In this document: positions 12,861 through 24,800 of the stretch, piece after piece
Position numbering within the stretch: position 1 is the stretch's first letter
How the letters are laid out: each line of letters begins with the position of its first letter
Origin: Artocarpus heterophyllus
Lineage: Eukaryota > Streptophyta > Magnoliopsida > Rosales > Moraceae
Reading direction: 5' to 3'
Assembly: GCA_025403435.1 (NCBI GenBank)
Contig: CM046345.1
Coordinates: forward strand, 15,418,160 to 15,482,159
DNA: 64,000 nucleotides
The notes under the pieces: model-generated
The model's database searches: none
Seen by the model: only the letters and a program-made list of their open reading frames with translations
What the model was told of the DNA's origin: nothing
Position numbers and translations under genes: made by a program

Positions 12861-14076
12861 CCCTTTCAGACCTTATAGTTATCACTCTTAAGCTTAAAAA
12901 TATCACATTTCATATCAGTTAAATTAACAAGTTGAATTACTGCAGTACATCAAACATACATGCTCATGTCACAAAATTTAAAGCTAATAACTATATGTCA
13001 CGTTTTTCCAATGTAAATCATGCCACAAAAATTATAAATTATAAAAACTACATGTGGCCTAAGTTCTAATTCATATATATTCACAAACAACCTTATGATA
13101 AAACTATTAAATTAAATTCTATTTCTTAATCCTTGTGGGCAAATTAAGAAAATAATTTAATACTTCATTCTAACTAATCATATTTAATGTAATAAAATTT
13201 TCTATGGGATAAATTTCATTATACTAAGCATAATTAGTTACAATTAATGCCCATTTAATTACATGTGATTCAAAAAACTTAACGTATAATTTCAATATAA
13301 TCAAGGATGCTGTGGCTACTCTCATATCAATTTAAATTATACAAATCACTCAAGACGTTTAATTTTCATGCATAAAATATTCATGAAATTGCATGTATTA
13401 AAATATAACAACTAAAGAATATATAAAAAATTATGCATAAATTTAATAACATATCTAAAATAAATTTCTAAGATTTTATTTAAACATAAATAATAAAATC
13501 TTGAATTTCATTAAATTTATTTTAGATTCGTCAAAAATTAATTTTTCAAAACACCCAAATAAAAAATTCTATAAAAATACCAAAATAGAATAAAAATAAT
13601 TTTTTTTTGCCAAAATTGGCCTTGAAACGACATGTCTTTTTCCATCACAAAATGAAAACGACATGTTGTTTTTTACAAACGACTGGTGAGTTTTGTTTAA
13701 GAAAAACGACGTGTCATTCACTATGAAAAATGACACGTCATCTTTCAGCCCAAAACCTACACTTTTGGGGCCAAAATGACATGTCTTTTTCGGACCCTAG
13801 ATTTTGTTTTTTCTCACGAAAATGGGTCTTTTTGACCCGAAAAGACCCAAATGGGTCCAATTGCAGAGCTGGTTGATTCTATACCTTTTGGGCACTAAAA
13901 TTGACATTTTAAAAACTCAAAAATGTTAGAAAATCAATTTTTTAATAATTTCTAATGTTGGTTTTTATCAAATATTATTAAAAAATGATTTCATGTACAA
14001 CAAAGTCTTCGGTATTTGTAAAAACTTTAATAAAGTCTTAGAAAACCCATTCAAACAAATCAAGAAGGAAGGAAAA
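12861..14076 (-). other. Untranslated leader of copia A
   Basis: 1.2 kb without coding frames between the primer site and gag. A cluster of near-palindromic 'acgacatgtc'/'acgacgtgtc'/'tgacacgtca' motifs lies at 13627-13785, in at least five copies. A similar cluster recurs at 49571-49670. Confidence 0.6.
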
Positions 14077-14094
14077 CAACACTCTAATACCAAA
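14077..14094 (-). other. Primer binding site of copia A
   Basis: Directly inside the 5' LTR the - strand reads 'tttggtattagagtg', one or two changes from the TGGTATCAGAGC site that pairs with the 3' end of initiator tRNA-Met in plant copia elements. Confidence 0.7.
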
Positions 14095-14562
14095 TGGTAG
14101 AGTTATTCATACACAAAATTATGATTTTCATATATACATGAATTCAAATTGCATAAAAAAAAACCATCTAAATGTGGAAACATAAAGGAAAAAAATCTAA
14201 TATCTAACTATTGATAAACACATAAAGAATGGAGAATATCTCTAAAAGAATTTCTAAAGAAGTTTTGTGAAAGAAAGAGAATCTTCTAAACCTTCTGCAA
14301 TTTAGAAAGATGGTGTATTTTTGAATAACTGCAAGACTTAGGGACCATCTGGATTTTTTACGTAATATTTATAAAACCCACCATCAAGGTGTACGTTATC
14401 ATATTTGAAAAAAGGCCTTTTTTTTTAAACATAACAGTTTTGAATGCCCTTTGGTTGACACCCCTTAAAAAATACATGTGTATTAGACCGCTTAAATTTA
14501 TTTTATTTATTTATTATCATTTAAAAACTAAATAAATAATAATAAATAAAATTAAAATAACA
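14095..14562 (-). repeat. 5' LTR of copia A
   Basis: On the - strand it begins TGTTATTTTAATTTT and ends CTCTACCA. It is the mate of 8230-8697, the same length, with many point differences. Confidence 0.88.
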
Positions 14563-16126
14563 TAAAGAACAAGAAACTATAAATAACAAGAAGAAAAAAA
14601 ATATATAAAGAGAATGATAATAAAGAAAACATAGAAAGATGTTTAAAATCTAGAGATGGGAAAAAAAAAGTTTTATAGAAATGACGTACAAAGATAATGA
14701 ATTATAGAAAGAAAATGAGGATAAAAAATTACTAAAAATAGAAAATATAAAAAGAGATTAAGGAAAAAAAATTTTGAGAGAGAATGGAAAAAGGATGGTG
14801 CATATCAAGGAGAAAAAGTGTACAAAAATAAAAGAAACATAAAATACTAATATAAAGAAAAAGAGAATATGTAAGACACATTTTTAGATGGTCCACGATT
14901 TATATTTCAACACACTTTAATTTTCTTCTTTTCTTCTTGTTTGGGAAATATATTAATCGATATACTTAGATTTTTAACCTTGAACTAATTAAGAGTGGGA
15001 ACAAATAAGAAGCGTTAAATACTTCCATTTGAGACGAATAATTTGAGAAAAATATTTAATAATAAATTTGAATTGATATTATTATCTTAATACTCGACAA
15101 CAACAATTTTGATCAAATTTTTACAATAACATTTGTTGGAGTGGATTTCTAAACATCAACTTTCTTCTACTTGTTTCGTCTACCTCTGTTATGCTCCTCA
15201 CTGCTCCTTCTTTGGGGGTGCCAATGATTGGCCTATAGAAGACACTCTGACACTCAACTCAGACAAAAAACAAGGGAGATATTCTTAGAATAGTACAAAA
15301 AGTAATTTTAGTGAGAAAAAGTCTTAAAGAAAGAGAAAGGATTCCTCCCAACGGGTTTCATGTTCTATTTATACTTGACTTGTCTTGGTTAGATGATTGT
15401 CTCAACAATCATTTGATTTGGACACGACACATTTTTTCGGCCTAGTGTTTCCTTCGAGTTTCCCCTCTAGGAATGCGCTTACTAGGAATATTCATAATTT
15501 TCCCTTTTGTCATCTTTTTTAGGATTCATGCACATTAATATGATTTTCCCTTCTTGCATTTCAAGTAAATAGACACACATCATATTGATCATGGTTGCCC
15601 TAATATATTGATGAGCATATCATTTTTGTGGTTGTCTTGACATCAAGGCACGTGCCACATTGTAGATTGTTGCCTTAATGTTATTACACGTGACTTAATA
15701 GGGTTAAGCAGCATGACATCTCGCGGTTCTATACTTGAGATGTTAGTCGAGCCAATCGTTTGAGACATCGAAGTTCTCTGACATCGGTTGTTGATCAATA
15801 TCATAGGTCTTTAGATCGAGGAGTCGTTGAGAAAAATTTGTCTCTTAGAGGATTGAATTACATGTTTTGGACTTAATCGACTTAATTGAGTATCTCAGTT
15901 GAGATCGATTTCTATAAGATGTTCATTGACACATGTCACGATGTTACTAACTTGGTGGAAAATCTCCCAACGTCATCTTATCCTATTAAAATGACAATTC
16001 TTTTATTTTAAAGTCAATCAAACAAAATAGTTAGTTCTTTTTTATTATATTTAGTTTTAATTCACCTTATAATATAATATCTAAAAGTCAACTCATTGTG
16101 TTAAAACAAAATTTATATTCTTATTA
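14563..16126. other. Intergenic; unclassified repeat-like segment at about 15130-15990
   Basis: 14563-15120 is AT-rich with no gene. From about 15130 ('tgttggagtggatttc') to about 15990 the composition becomes more balanced and includes 'actctgacactcaactcagac', a phrase I associate with plant non-autonomous LTR-type repeats. No reading frame of note is present. The class is uncertain. Confidence 0.35.
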
Positions 16127-17101
16127 GGGGTGTTTGGTATTATTTTTGAAAAGTTTTTTTTTCTCATTTTCAAAAACACCAAAAATTAAAATGGTTTGAA
16201 AAGTGTGCTTTGTTAAAATTTGGTCCAAAACATTTTAAAAACAATTTTGAAAATGCCCACAAAAAACTTCTAAAATTGAAAACAAAAAAACTTTTTTTCA
16301 ATTTTTCCACAACTGATTAATTCAACTAAAACAGCAAAGCCCAGCACACCCCCCTCCTACTCCCACTACTCATACTCTCTCCGATGAACTCCACCGACAA
16401 CCATCGGCCTAACCACACCGGAGACCCTTGCCTTGCCAGAGCCAAGCCTTACTGGAGCGCCCCCACCACAGCCCATAGACTCCAACCACTCCCTAACGCT
16501 GACAAACTACAACACCAAAAGGGAAGCTCATGGAGCTCCAGTGATCACCTAACTGGGTGGCAGATCTAGGCAATAAGCATCGATCGTTGGTGGCATTGTC
16601 GAGCAGGCAAGGGCAGTCAATTTCCACGCTGCAGGGGCCATTGATCTCTGCGAGAGAGCTGTCGAGTGAAGCCATAGGCCGTGGGGCTGTCTTTGTCGTG
16701 GTTGTTATCACGTGGGGCTCGATCCGTCTCCATCTTGGTCAGTGTAGGGCTCTCTCCATCTTCATTGTTGTCGTTATCGCGTGGGCTGTCATCAGGACCC
16801 TAACCTTGCCAGAGTAGAGGAAGAGGATTCCTCTTCGATTTGTTTATTTTAAAAGGACCTCTTTGATTTGTTAATACCAATAAAAAATTATTAATATATT
16901 AGTAATCAGTTTTTTTAAATTAAATTTGGGTTTTATTTATGTTAATAATTTTTTTTACTAAAAAATATTTGTGCTAGAAAACATACCATCATATACAACT
17001 AAACACAATTTCAAAAATAATCCTAACACATTTCTCAAAATTTTTTCATTTTTAATTTTTTAAAAACAAAAATCAAAATAAAAACACGATCAAACAGGCC
17101 C
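16127..17101. mobile_element. Harbinger-like element with GC-rich insert
   Basis: The left end 'ggggtgtttggtatta' and the inverted right end 'gggcctgtttgatc' (written from the - strand) resemble the terminal repeats of Tourist/PIF elements, and both ends continue into A/T-rich subterminal sequence. The middle (about 16335-16825) is strikingly GC-rich and reads openly in several frames (61 to 86 codons) without a recognisable protein. It could be a captured host fragment. A TAA/TTA duplication is visible only on the left. Confidence 0.5.
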
Positions 17102-17204
17102 ATCATCTTTTTCCAAAGAACAAGCCTATAATAATATCTAAAAGTAGGTGCATAGCATGTGATCTTACTAGTATGCATGTATGGATTGGATGCTAATATT
17201 TAAT

Positions 17205-17540
17205 GTGTTTAGCAATGCAGTTAGAACTAAAAGTTTGAACCAATTTACTGCAATATGTGAGAGCTTTACACTATAGTCTATTTTTACTTTACACTATATA
17301 ACTACAAAAAACTGTATTATTAGTCACAACAATTTTTATTTTTTGTGTGACTAAAAGTTTTACTAAAAACTATTGTGATTGAAAGTCTAGTTGCTTCGTA
17401 TGATAACATAGTTGGAATTTATTAATTTCAACTACGACAATATAAAGCTCTTATATGGTATAATATTTTGGTTCAATTTGTAGTTCTAACTATGTTCCCA
17501 AATACTGGAATAGTTAAAACAATGTTGCCAAACAACAATG
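17205..17540. repeat. Dispersed 'AAGCTCTTATATGGTAT' repeat, two adjacent copies
   Basis: Two units (about 17205-17300 and 17395-17540) carry 'gagagctttacactatag' and 'aaagctcttatatggtataa' cores with flanking 'agttctaactatgttcccaaa' and 'aacaatgttgccaaacaa'. They match copies near 60610 and 60990. This is probably a MITE family, class undetermined. Confidence 0.5.
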
Positions 17541-18098
17541 CAGTCTGACCAATATGGACATGAAAAAGCTCTTAATTTAATTGTTTATATAAAAATTTAC
17601 TAGTGGAAGGTGTTAATTTTTATTAAATTAGAAAAACTTTTGTTAATTTTATATTGTAGACAAATAAAGTGTTTGACACATTAGTTAAAAAAAAAAAACA
17701 ATGTGAAACTCTCACATCTTACAAAGTAAAACAAAAACATCTGTAATATAAAACTCTTATATACTATAGTGTCTAATCATAAAGTTTTGGTTTAAATCAA
17801 TATACCAAACATCTTACAAAATAGTAAAAAAAAAAATTCTTCTTTTATCAATAATAAAAATGGCATCAATTAATTTCAACGATTGGCGCAGGTATTTGAG
17901 ATTAGAGTTTTAAATTAAAAATAAGAATTTTTGCAATTGTAACCTGTGAGAGTTTGTATTTTCCAAAATCCCTTTAGCCTTCCACACAATGCTATCTCGC
18001 TCCTATACTCAGTAACTAGTTTCCTGCCATGTAGAGAAAATTGCTCGCCACGAGGAAATTAGAAAATCTCTTTACTTATGATACTCCCAGGGGTTGTT
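17541..18098. other. AT-rich intergenic DNA
   Basis: No coding frame. One further weak copy of the dispersed repeat core occurs at about 17735-17790 ('aaaactcttatatactatag'). Confidence 0.5.
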
Positions 18099-18926
18099 TG
18101 ATGTGAACCACACCAACCACATAACGAAACCCGATACCAAATCTGGAATTTCAAACACCAAGACCTCTCAAGTTAAGTGGAACCGCAACCCGTTGCTTAG
18201 AAAAGCAAAAACCTTGGTATAATGAAGACACCATAAACGGGTATGGAAAGTCCGTTTGATAAGTCAATTGAACGCCACAAGGAATCCTTGATAAGTTCAG
18301 AAAAGTTTCTTCAAGAACTCAAGAAGAATAACTTTCAATATGAATGAACATCAAAAACTGAATTGCATAATCTGTAAGATGGCCTTATATGGCTGAAATT
18401 CACATAGAGTTTATTTTTCAATGTAAAATTCCTAATCTATCCTTAATGAAAGAAACGCATAAATAAAGCCCTAGGATGGAATTATTTAACTTAAGATTCC
18501 TTCCTCTTATTCACACCTATAATAAAGTCGAAACAAAGATTCTAAATTTTAAATTCTGAAACTAAAACTTAAACTAAAATAAGATTACAAAGAATTCAAA
18601 TCTTGAACAAAGAATTCAAATCTTGAATCTTTGCTGGACATACCACTCCTACATGTGTACGTGTACAGAATGAACATGCAAGTTGGCCATGCAAGGACTC
18701 AATGTGCGTGTACGGCTCATTGGCTCCCTTCTGGCTCTACTTTGATGAGTAAAACCAGCCTTTGTTCACCCTCAGTAGTGAATACACCCTCTTTTTGATG
18801 TAGAACTCCCCGAACCAGGTTATTCAGCTATTATTTGTATCTTTTAGCTTGAGCCCTCGTCACCGGGCCAATTGGAACTTCAACCAGATCGTGACAATTC
18901 CTTGCAGCCGTGATGTCCTCATCATT
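18099..18926 (-). repeat. gypsy 3' LTR plus polyprotein tail
   Basis: Aligns with 20259-21107. The part from about 18780 to 18926 still reads as the end of the polyprotein on the - strand. The exact LTR start, between about 18640 and 18780, could not be fixed by eye. Confidence 0.75.
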
Positions 18927-20258
18927 CCCCTTCCTCTTGAGAAGGATTTGTCCTCAAATCAGCAACTGCATCAAAAGGACTCAAGTCAGAAACATTGAAA
19001 GTAGCGTTAACATTGTATTCACTCGGTAAATCAAGTCTGTAGGCATTGTCATTGATCCATTCTAGCACTTGAAAAGGACCATCTCCTCGGGGTAGCAACT
19101 TAAAACGTCTTTATGCTGGAAATCGTTCTTTCCTCATGTGTAACCACACCCAATCACCAGACTCAAAAACCATCTTCTAACATCTCTTGTTAGCTTGCTT
19201 GATGTATTATTCGATTCTCCTCTCTATGTTGAGCCGTGCCCTCTCATGGAGTTGGTTCACAAATTCTGCCTTCTTCTTACCATCTAAGTTCACATGCTCA
19301 GAAACAGGTAAAGGTGTTAAATCCAAAAGAGTTAAAGGATTAAACCCATAAACAATTTCAAACGGTGAAAACTTAGTAGCAGAATGAATGGTATGATTAC
19401 AAGCAAACTCAACATGTGGTAGTCAATCTCCCCAGGTCTTAATGTTCTTACTAATGACAGTCCTCAACAGAGTGGATAAAGTCCTATTAACTACTTATGT
19501 CTGACCATCAGTTTGAGGATGACAAGTAGAAAAAAACAAAAGTTTCATTCCTAGTTTTCCCCAAAATGTCTTCCAAAAGTAACTCAAGAACTTAGCATCC
19601 TAATTGGAAATGATTGTCCTAGGCATACCATGTAACCGCACAATCTCCCTAAAGAACAAATCTGCAACATGAGAAGCATCATCAGTCTTATGACAAGGGA
19701 TAAAATGAGCCATCTTAGAAAAACGATCTACAACCACAAAGATCGAATCCCTTCCATGCCTACTTCTAGGTAAATCTAAAACAAAGTCCATTGAAATATC
19801 AATCCAAGGTGAGCTACGAATAGGTAGGGCTGTGTAAAGACCATTTAGTTGAACCCTCGATTTAGCTTGCCTATAGGTGACACATCTAGCACCAATTCTC
19901 TCAACATCCTGTTTCATGTGTGGCCAATAAAAGTGCTCCTGCAAAGTAGCTAGAGTTTTGGTGACTCCAAAGTGTCCCATTAACCCTCCACCATGGGATT
20001 CCCGAACTAACAAGACTCGCAATGAACAATTAGGCACACACAACTTGTTTTTTGTAAACAAGAAGCCCTCATGCCTATAGAACTTACCTTCTGTAGATTT
20101 TTCACAAGCTCTATAAATCTCCCCAAAGTCATGGTCATCAAGATAAAGTCCCTTAATGTGTTCAAAACCAAGAAACTTAGCATCAAGAGTAGAGATTAAG
20201 GCATACCTGTGTGAAAGCGCATCCACAACCACATTTTTCTTACCATGTTTATACCAAC
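18927..20258 (-). pseudogene. gypsy RNase H end and integrase, broken
   Basis: The longest frame (19600-20427) begins inside the LTR unit and becomes gypsy sequence at '[16 protein letters not shown]', the end of RNase H. Next come the integrase zinc finger (H...H...C-V-T-Y-R, with the usual second Cys as Tyr) and the core '[13 protein letters not shown]' with the first catalytic Asp. Then the family's S-D-R-D motif reads S-N-stop-D, so the second Asp is lost. Further on (about 19500) the glutamate of the 'DGQTE' motif is a stop codon. The C-terminal chromovirus-like tail is traceable to about 18930 with more stops. It is dead. Confidence 0.85.
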
Positions 20259-21107
20259 TGATATGAACCACGCCAACCACGTGATGAAACCCGATACCAA
20301 ATATGGAATTTCGAACCCCAAGACCTCTCAAGTTGAGTGAAATCGCGACCCGTTGCTTAGCAAAGCAAGAACTTTGGTATGATGAAGACGCCACAAATGG
20401 GTATGGAAAGTCCATTTGATAAGTCAATTGAACGCCACAAGGAATCCTTGATAAGTTTGGAAAAGTTTTTTCAAGAACTCAAGAAGAATAACTTTCAATA
20501 TGAATGAACATCAAAAACTGAATTGCATAATCTGCAAGATGGCCTTATATGGCCGAAATTCACATAGGGTTTATTTTTCAATGTAAAATTCATAACCTAC
20601 CCTTAATGAAAGAAACGCCTAAATAAAGCCCTAGGATGGAATTATTTAACTCAAGATTCCTTCCTCCTATTCACGCCTATAATAAAGTCGAAACAAAGAT
20701 TCTAAATTTCAAATTCTGAGACTAAAACTTAAACTAAAATAAGATTACAAAGAATTCAAATCTTGAACAAAGAATCTTGAATCTTGAATCTTGAATCTTG
20801 AATCTTGAATCTTTGTTGGACACATAACTCCTACATGTGTACGTGTACAGAATGAACATGCAAGTTGGCCATTCAAGGACTCAATGTGCGTGTGTGGCTA
20901 ATTGGCTCCCTTCCAGCTCTACTTTGATGAGTAAAACCAGCCTTTGTTCACCCTCAGTAGTGAACACACTCTCTTCTTGTTGTAGAACTCTCCGGACCAG
21001 GTTATTCAGCTCTTCTTTGAATCTTTTAGCTTGAGCCCTTGCACCAGACCAACTGGAACTTGAACCGGATCATGAAAATTCCTTGCAGCCTGGATGTCCT
21101 TATCATT
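20259..21107 (-). repeat. gypsy upstream LTR unit, truncated
   Basis: Mate of 18099-18926. It contains a short heptamer expansion 'aatcttg' (about 20758-20812) that is absent from the other copy. It is cut off by the MITE that starts at 21108. Confidence 0.75.
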
Positions 21108-21651
21108 GTTTATTTCGAGTATATTTTGTACTCAATGAACACAAATTTAGATTTGAGTATTAAGAATTTTTTAGATGTGTGTTTGTTTTCCCCAAAATCA
21201 GAATCATTTGAGTATCAATAATCCAAGTTTTTAAAGTTATAACTCCTCTATAAACTTTTGATACTCAGATATATCCACTACAGTAAATACTGAAATTTTC
21301 TTTCCTATATTTGAAGGAAAAAAATCATAACTTCTTCATTTGATATCCAGTTGAGATGATTCTTTTTTCATTATGTTCTTAGTGAAGAGAGGAATAAATT
21401 AAGATCTATATTGCATTTTTTTTAGGATTATTAACATTAAGATTTTATTAGATTTGTTAATAAATCAAAAACTATTTTTACTACTTTTCTATACACAAAT
21501 TTTAATTTTATTTCATACTTAGATTAAAACTTAAATGTACATCCAAACTTTAATTCTGTTAATTATTTAATTTACCAACTCAAATCTTAATTTAAATTAT
21601 ACTAACTCAAATTAACTCACTAATTTAAATTCATTTACCAAACAAAGCCTC
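21108..21651 (-). mobile_element. Tourist-type MITE next to the remodeler gene
   Basis: Reverse complement of the 546-bp MITE at 35126-35671, matching from 'gtttatttcgagta' (outer GGGCCC lost) to 'atttaccaaacaaagcctc'. Its end lies 150 bp upstream of the start codon at 21802. It therefore forms most of the proximal upstream sequence of that gene and may contribute promoter elements. Confidence 0.8.
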
Positions 21652-21801
21652 GTTTTATACGAAAAACGTTTTCATGTTGGGAAAAAGGATAGATTGGTCC
21701 ATATGTATATCATTTCCCTGCTTTTCGTTCGAAAAAAATCAACCGTTTGGCAAAAACATAAAAATAAAATAAAAAACTGAGAGAGAGGGAAACACAGAGA
21801 G
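21652..21801 (+). promoter_or_regulatory. Proximal promoter and 5' UTR of the CHR10-type gene
   Basis: 150 bp between the MITE and the ATG. A purine-rich stretch ('aaactgagagagagggaaac') immediately precedes the start, typical of a plant 5' UTR. An A-rich 'cataaaaataaaataaaa' block lies about 35-50 bp upstream. No strong TATA box is evident. The transcription start is not determinable from sequence. Confidence 0.5.
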
Positions 21802-24800
21802 ATGGCTTACGAGGCACGCCTCAAAGCAGCGGCGAAAATAATCCTTGACGCCGACGCACAAGCCGGCGACGTGCCGGTGAAGCCGGAAGAGCTGGGCGTG
21901 ACGGCGACTCTGAAGCCTCACCAAGTGGAAGGTGTTTCATGGCTCCTACGCCGATATATGCTCGGCGTCAACGTCGTTCTCGGTGAGTATTGGAGTTTTA
22001 TGAATTTCATCGGATTTTTGTGTTCCTCTTTGTATCTTGATTGTTATTGAGAAATTTCGATACGAATTTTTATTAAGGAGTAAGGATTATGCATTTAAAA
22101 TAATGTTCTAGAGAAAGAGAATTTTTTTTTTTACTTTTTCTTTTTTTTTGGTTATGTGGAGTGATGTTCAGTTGGAATTTTCATTTGCAGGAGACGAGGT
22201 ACAAATTCAAACTGCTATTAATCTCTGGAGCATTGTTTATGCGGTCATTTTGATTTTTCTGTTGTTTAATTTCAGTCGGTTTGGTGAAGTTTTGGTTAAT
22301 GATGTGGCTTCTTTGTGAGCATTATTTATTATCTTGTATTCATAACTCTGCTTTTGCCAAACGGCTCCTTAGGTTCAAATTGGGATTGTTGTGGCTTTTG
22401 GAAGAAGCATAATTGTTTGAACTCGTAGTTGTTGTTGTTTTTTTTTTTTTTTTTTTTAAGGATCGAGTTGTATCTGAGGAACAGGGGGATACAAAAAAGT
22501 AATAAGAGAGGCACACAGACCAATCAATTGTATTGGTCGTATTCTTGAATTTGGAATGAAAAGAGGAGTAATGCTTCCTATGACTTGAAGAAATGCCTCA
22601 TTTAAGGTTATTTTTAAAAAGGTCTGTTTGGTAGATGGGAGAGGGTTGAGGGGCTTAGTAGAATGATTTTGGGCATGGTTGTTTGGAAAGGGAGGAAAGA
22701 GATGGAAGTGGATTGGTTAAATCCTTCAAGTAACCAATTTTAATGATTTGAAGAGATTAAGGAGGAAATCCATATCAACCACAATAAGACCTTATCTGAT
22801 TGGAGGAAAAAGTGGAAAGAGAGGGCAGGCTCAGGGGATTAGTGGCGGGATTTTGAGACCATGGTTGTTTGGTAATAGAGAAAGAGGAGGGAATGGATTG
22901 GATGCGGGATTCCAAATTCTTCAATTACCTATGATTTTAATCTCCCTGTGTACATTGAGACTAGAGGAGGGAGTCCATATCAAATGAGAGAAACGTCATA
23001 GCCTAAAGGCATGATGGAGAGAGGTGAAATGGTATTTGGTGCAATGTTCGATTTTTTTTTTTTTAACTTAATTAATTAACATTTTTGGCTATCAAGTCAT
23101 CATCAATATGCATAATCTTTAGTTAATGAAAGGTTCACTGCCATTTCTTCACCAAGCTTCACCAAGGGGAGTGGATAATTTGTTATTTTCCTTTACCTTT
23201 GTGTGATAAGTCAAAAATGGCCAAGTGAACTGAGCTGAAAGAAACAAAGGTTGAATGCTTGTTTTGACTGTGCTCGTCTATTCATCTGCAGATGGGACTA
23301 GGAAAGACTCTTCAAGCCATCTCTTTAATGAGCTATTTGAAAGTTCAAAAGTTGTCACCTGGGCCATTTTGTGAGTCAGTGCTCTCTCTTTTTAAAACTC
23401 CTTGGAGTTTTGTTGTGGTTTGTTATGGGGTTTAAGTTTCTTACTTTTCCTCATTGTCATCTAAATATACGCAGTGGTATTATGTCCTCTAAGCGTAACT
23501 GATGGTTGGGTATCAGAGATGGACAGATTTGCTCCAAAACTAAGAGCTCTACGTTATGTCGGTGACAAAGAACACCGTCGAAGTTTGCGTAGAACAATAC
23601 ATGAGCAAGTAAAAGGACAGTCTTCACAAAATTATGTGAGTTTGAATGGGGCATTGTAAGATTTTCAATAGTCTATCTGTTGATCTTTCCCCCTAATTGG
23701 TTCTGTTCACAGGTTTTGTTACCTTTTGACTTGCTGTTGACAACATATGACATAGCGTTGATGGACCAGGATTTCCTTTCTCAAATACCATGGCACTATG
23801 CAGTAATTGATGAAGCTCAAAGGCTTAAAAACCCTTCAAGTGTATGTGCAACTGGCCTTTCCCACAGTGATGAACTGTTATATGTTTTGGGCTTGCCTTG
23901 TTACTGTAAAATTCATTTAGTGTAATAATTTCTGGACCCATGAAGCTTCTGAGGGAGTGAATTTATTTTCTTGCACAATAAATAGTGAATGCATATCCAT
24001 TAGATTTTAAAATGATAATAAGCTACTGTTCTACACCCGTTTTGCATGTAACAATTCTCAATGAAAGGTCTGAAGAATAAGAAATGACATTAGTTTGGAA
24101 GTTTTCTTCCTTATATTTTACTTAAATTATGCTTTACATTGCACCTTGTATGTATATATGTACGTTGTAAGATTTTTGTTGCAGTCATGCTTGCATACTT
24201 CAATCCTGGTAGGTTCTCTATAATGTCCTGAAAGAGCGCTTTCTCATTCCAAGACGGCTACTGATGACTGGCACACCTATTCAAAACAATCTCACTGAAC
24301 TTTGGGCTTTGATGCATTTTTGTATGCCTTCAGTCTTTGGGCGACTTGACCAGTTCCTTTCCGCATTCAAGGAAGCTGGAGATCCTTCCTCAGGTTAATG
24401 GTTTAAATTCCATGCAAGATATACTGGTCATTTCTATTACCAAGCTTGTGGCTCAAGCTCTGGTCTCCAGAGAACCTGATTACAACCTTCTCTTTTATTT
24501 CCTTCATATTTTCTCCCCAACTTAGAATTTGTTGATTGATTAAGGTAGTGAGAGAGTTTTAGCATTGGAACAGTGTTTTTGTAAAAGTGAGACTTATTAG
24601 TATTCTGGAACAGGCTATGATCCGTCTAAAGTGAAAGAGCAGTTTAAAACTTTAAAAGGCGTAGTGGGAGCCTTCATGTTTCGACGTACAAAATCTAGAC
24701 TTATTCAGTGTGGGAATTTAATCCTTCCACCACTTACTGAGATATCAGTGTATGTTTCTACCTTCTGAGCTAAAGGAACTCAACTTCCTAAAGCTTGTCA

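Larger units (their letters stand above)
8230..14562 (-). mobile_element. Ty1/copia retrotransposon A, full-length but inactive
   Basis: Two direct 468-bp LTRs bound a 6.3-kb element read on the - strand: 5' LTR 14095-14562, 3' LTR 8230-8697. The internal order gag, protease, integrase, reverse transcriptase/RNase H is the copia order. A primer site close to the initiator tRNA-Met type follows the 5' LTR, and a purine tract (gtgggagaa on the - strand) precedes the 3' LTR. All reading frames are broken and key catalytic residues are changed. The 5-bp flanks (cctag, taaag) do not match, so the target duplication is lost or the ends have recombined. 'tcttta' occurs near both ends and may be its remnant. 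Confidence 0.9.
18099..21107 (-). mobile_element. Ty3/gypsy element, internally deleted with tandem LTR units
   Basis: Two direct repeats, 18099-18926 and 20259-21107, flank only 1.3 kb of internal sequence read on the - strand. The repeat carries the LTR plus the last codons of the polyprotein, so it is more than an LTR. The right copy is therefore the 3' end of one element whose LTR serves as the 5' LTR of the next. The internal part starts abruptly in the RNase H C-terminus and runs through integrase. The right copy is cut at 21107, where a Tourist MITE begins. The LTR 3' ends are well defined (ttcatatca and ttcacatca on the - strand). Confidence 0.8.

Noticed and set aside
8225..14567. 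Target-site duplication for copia A
   Set aside because: The flanking 5-mers (cctag and taaag) differ; the shared 'tcttta' on the - strand is not adjacent to both ends.
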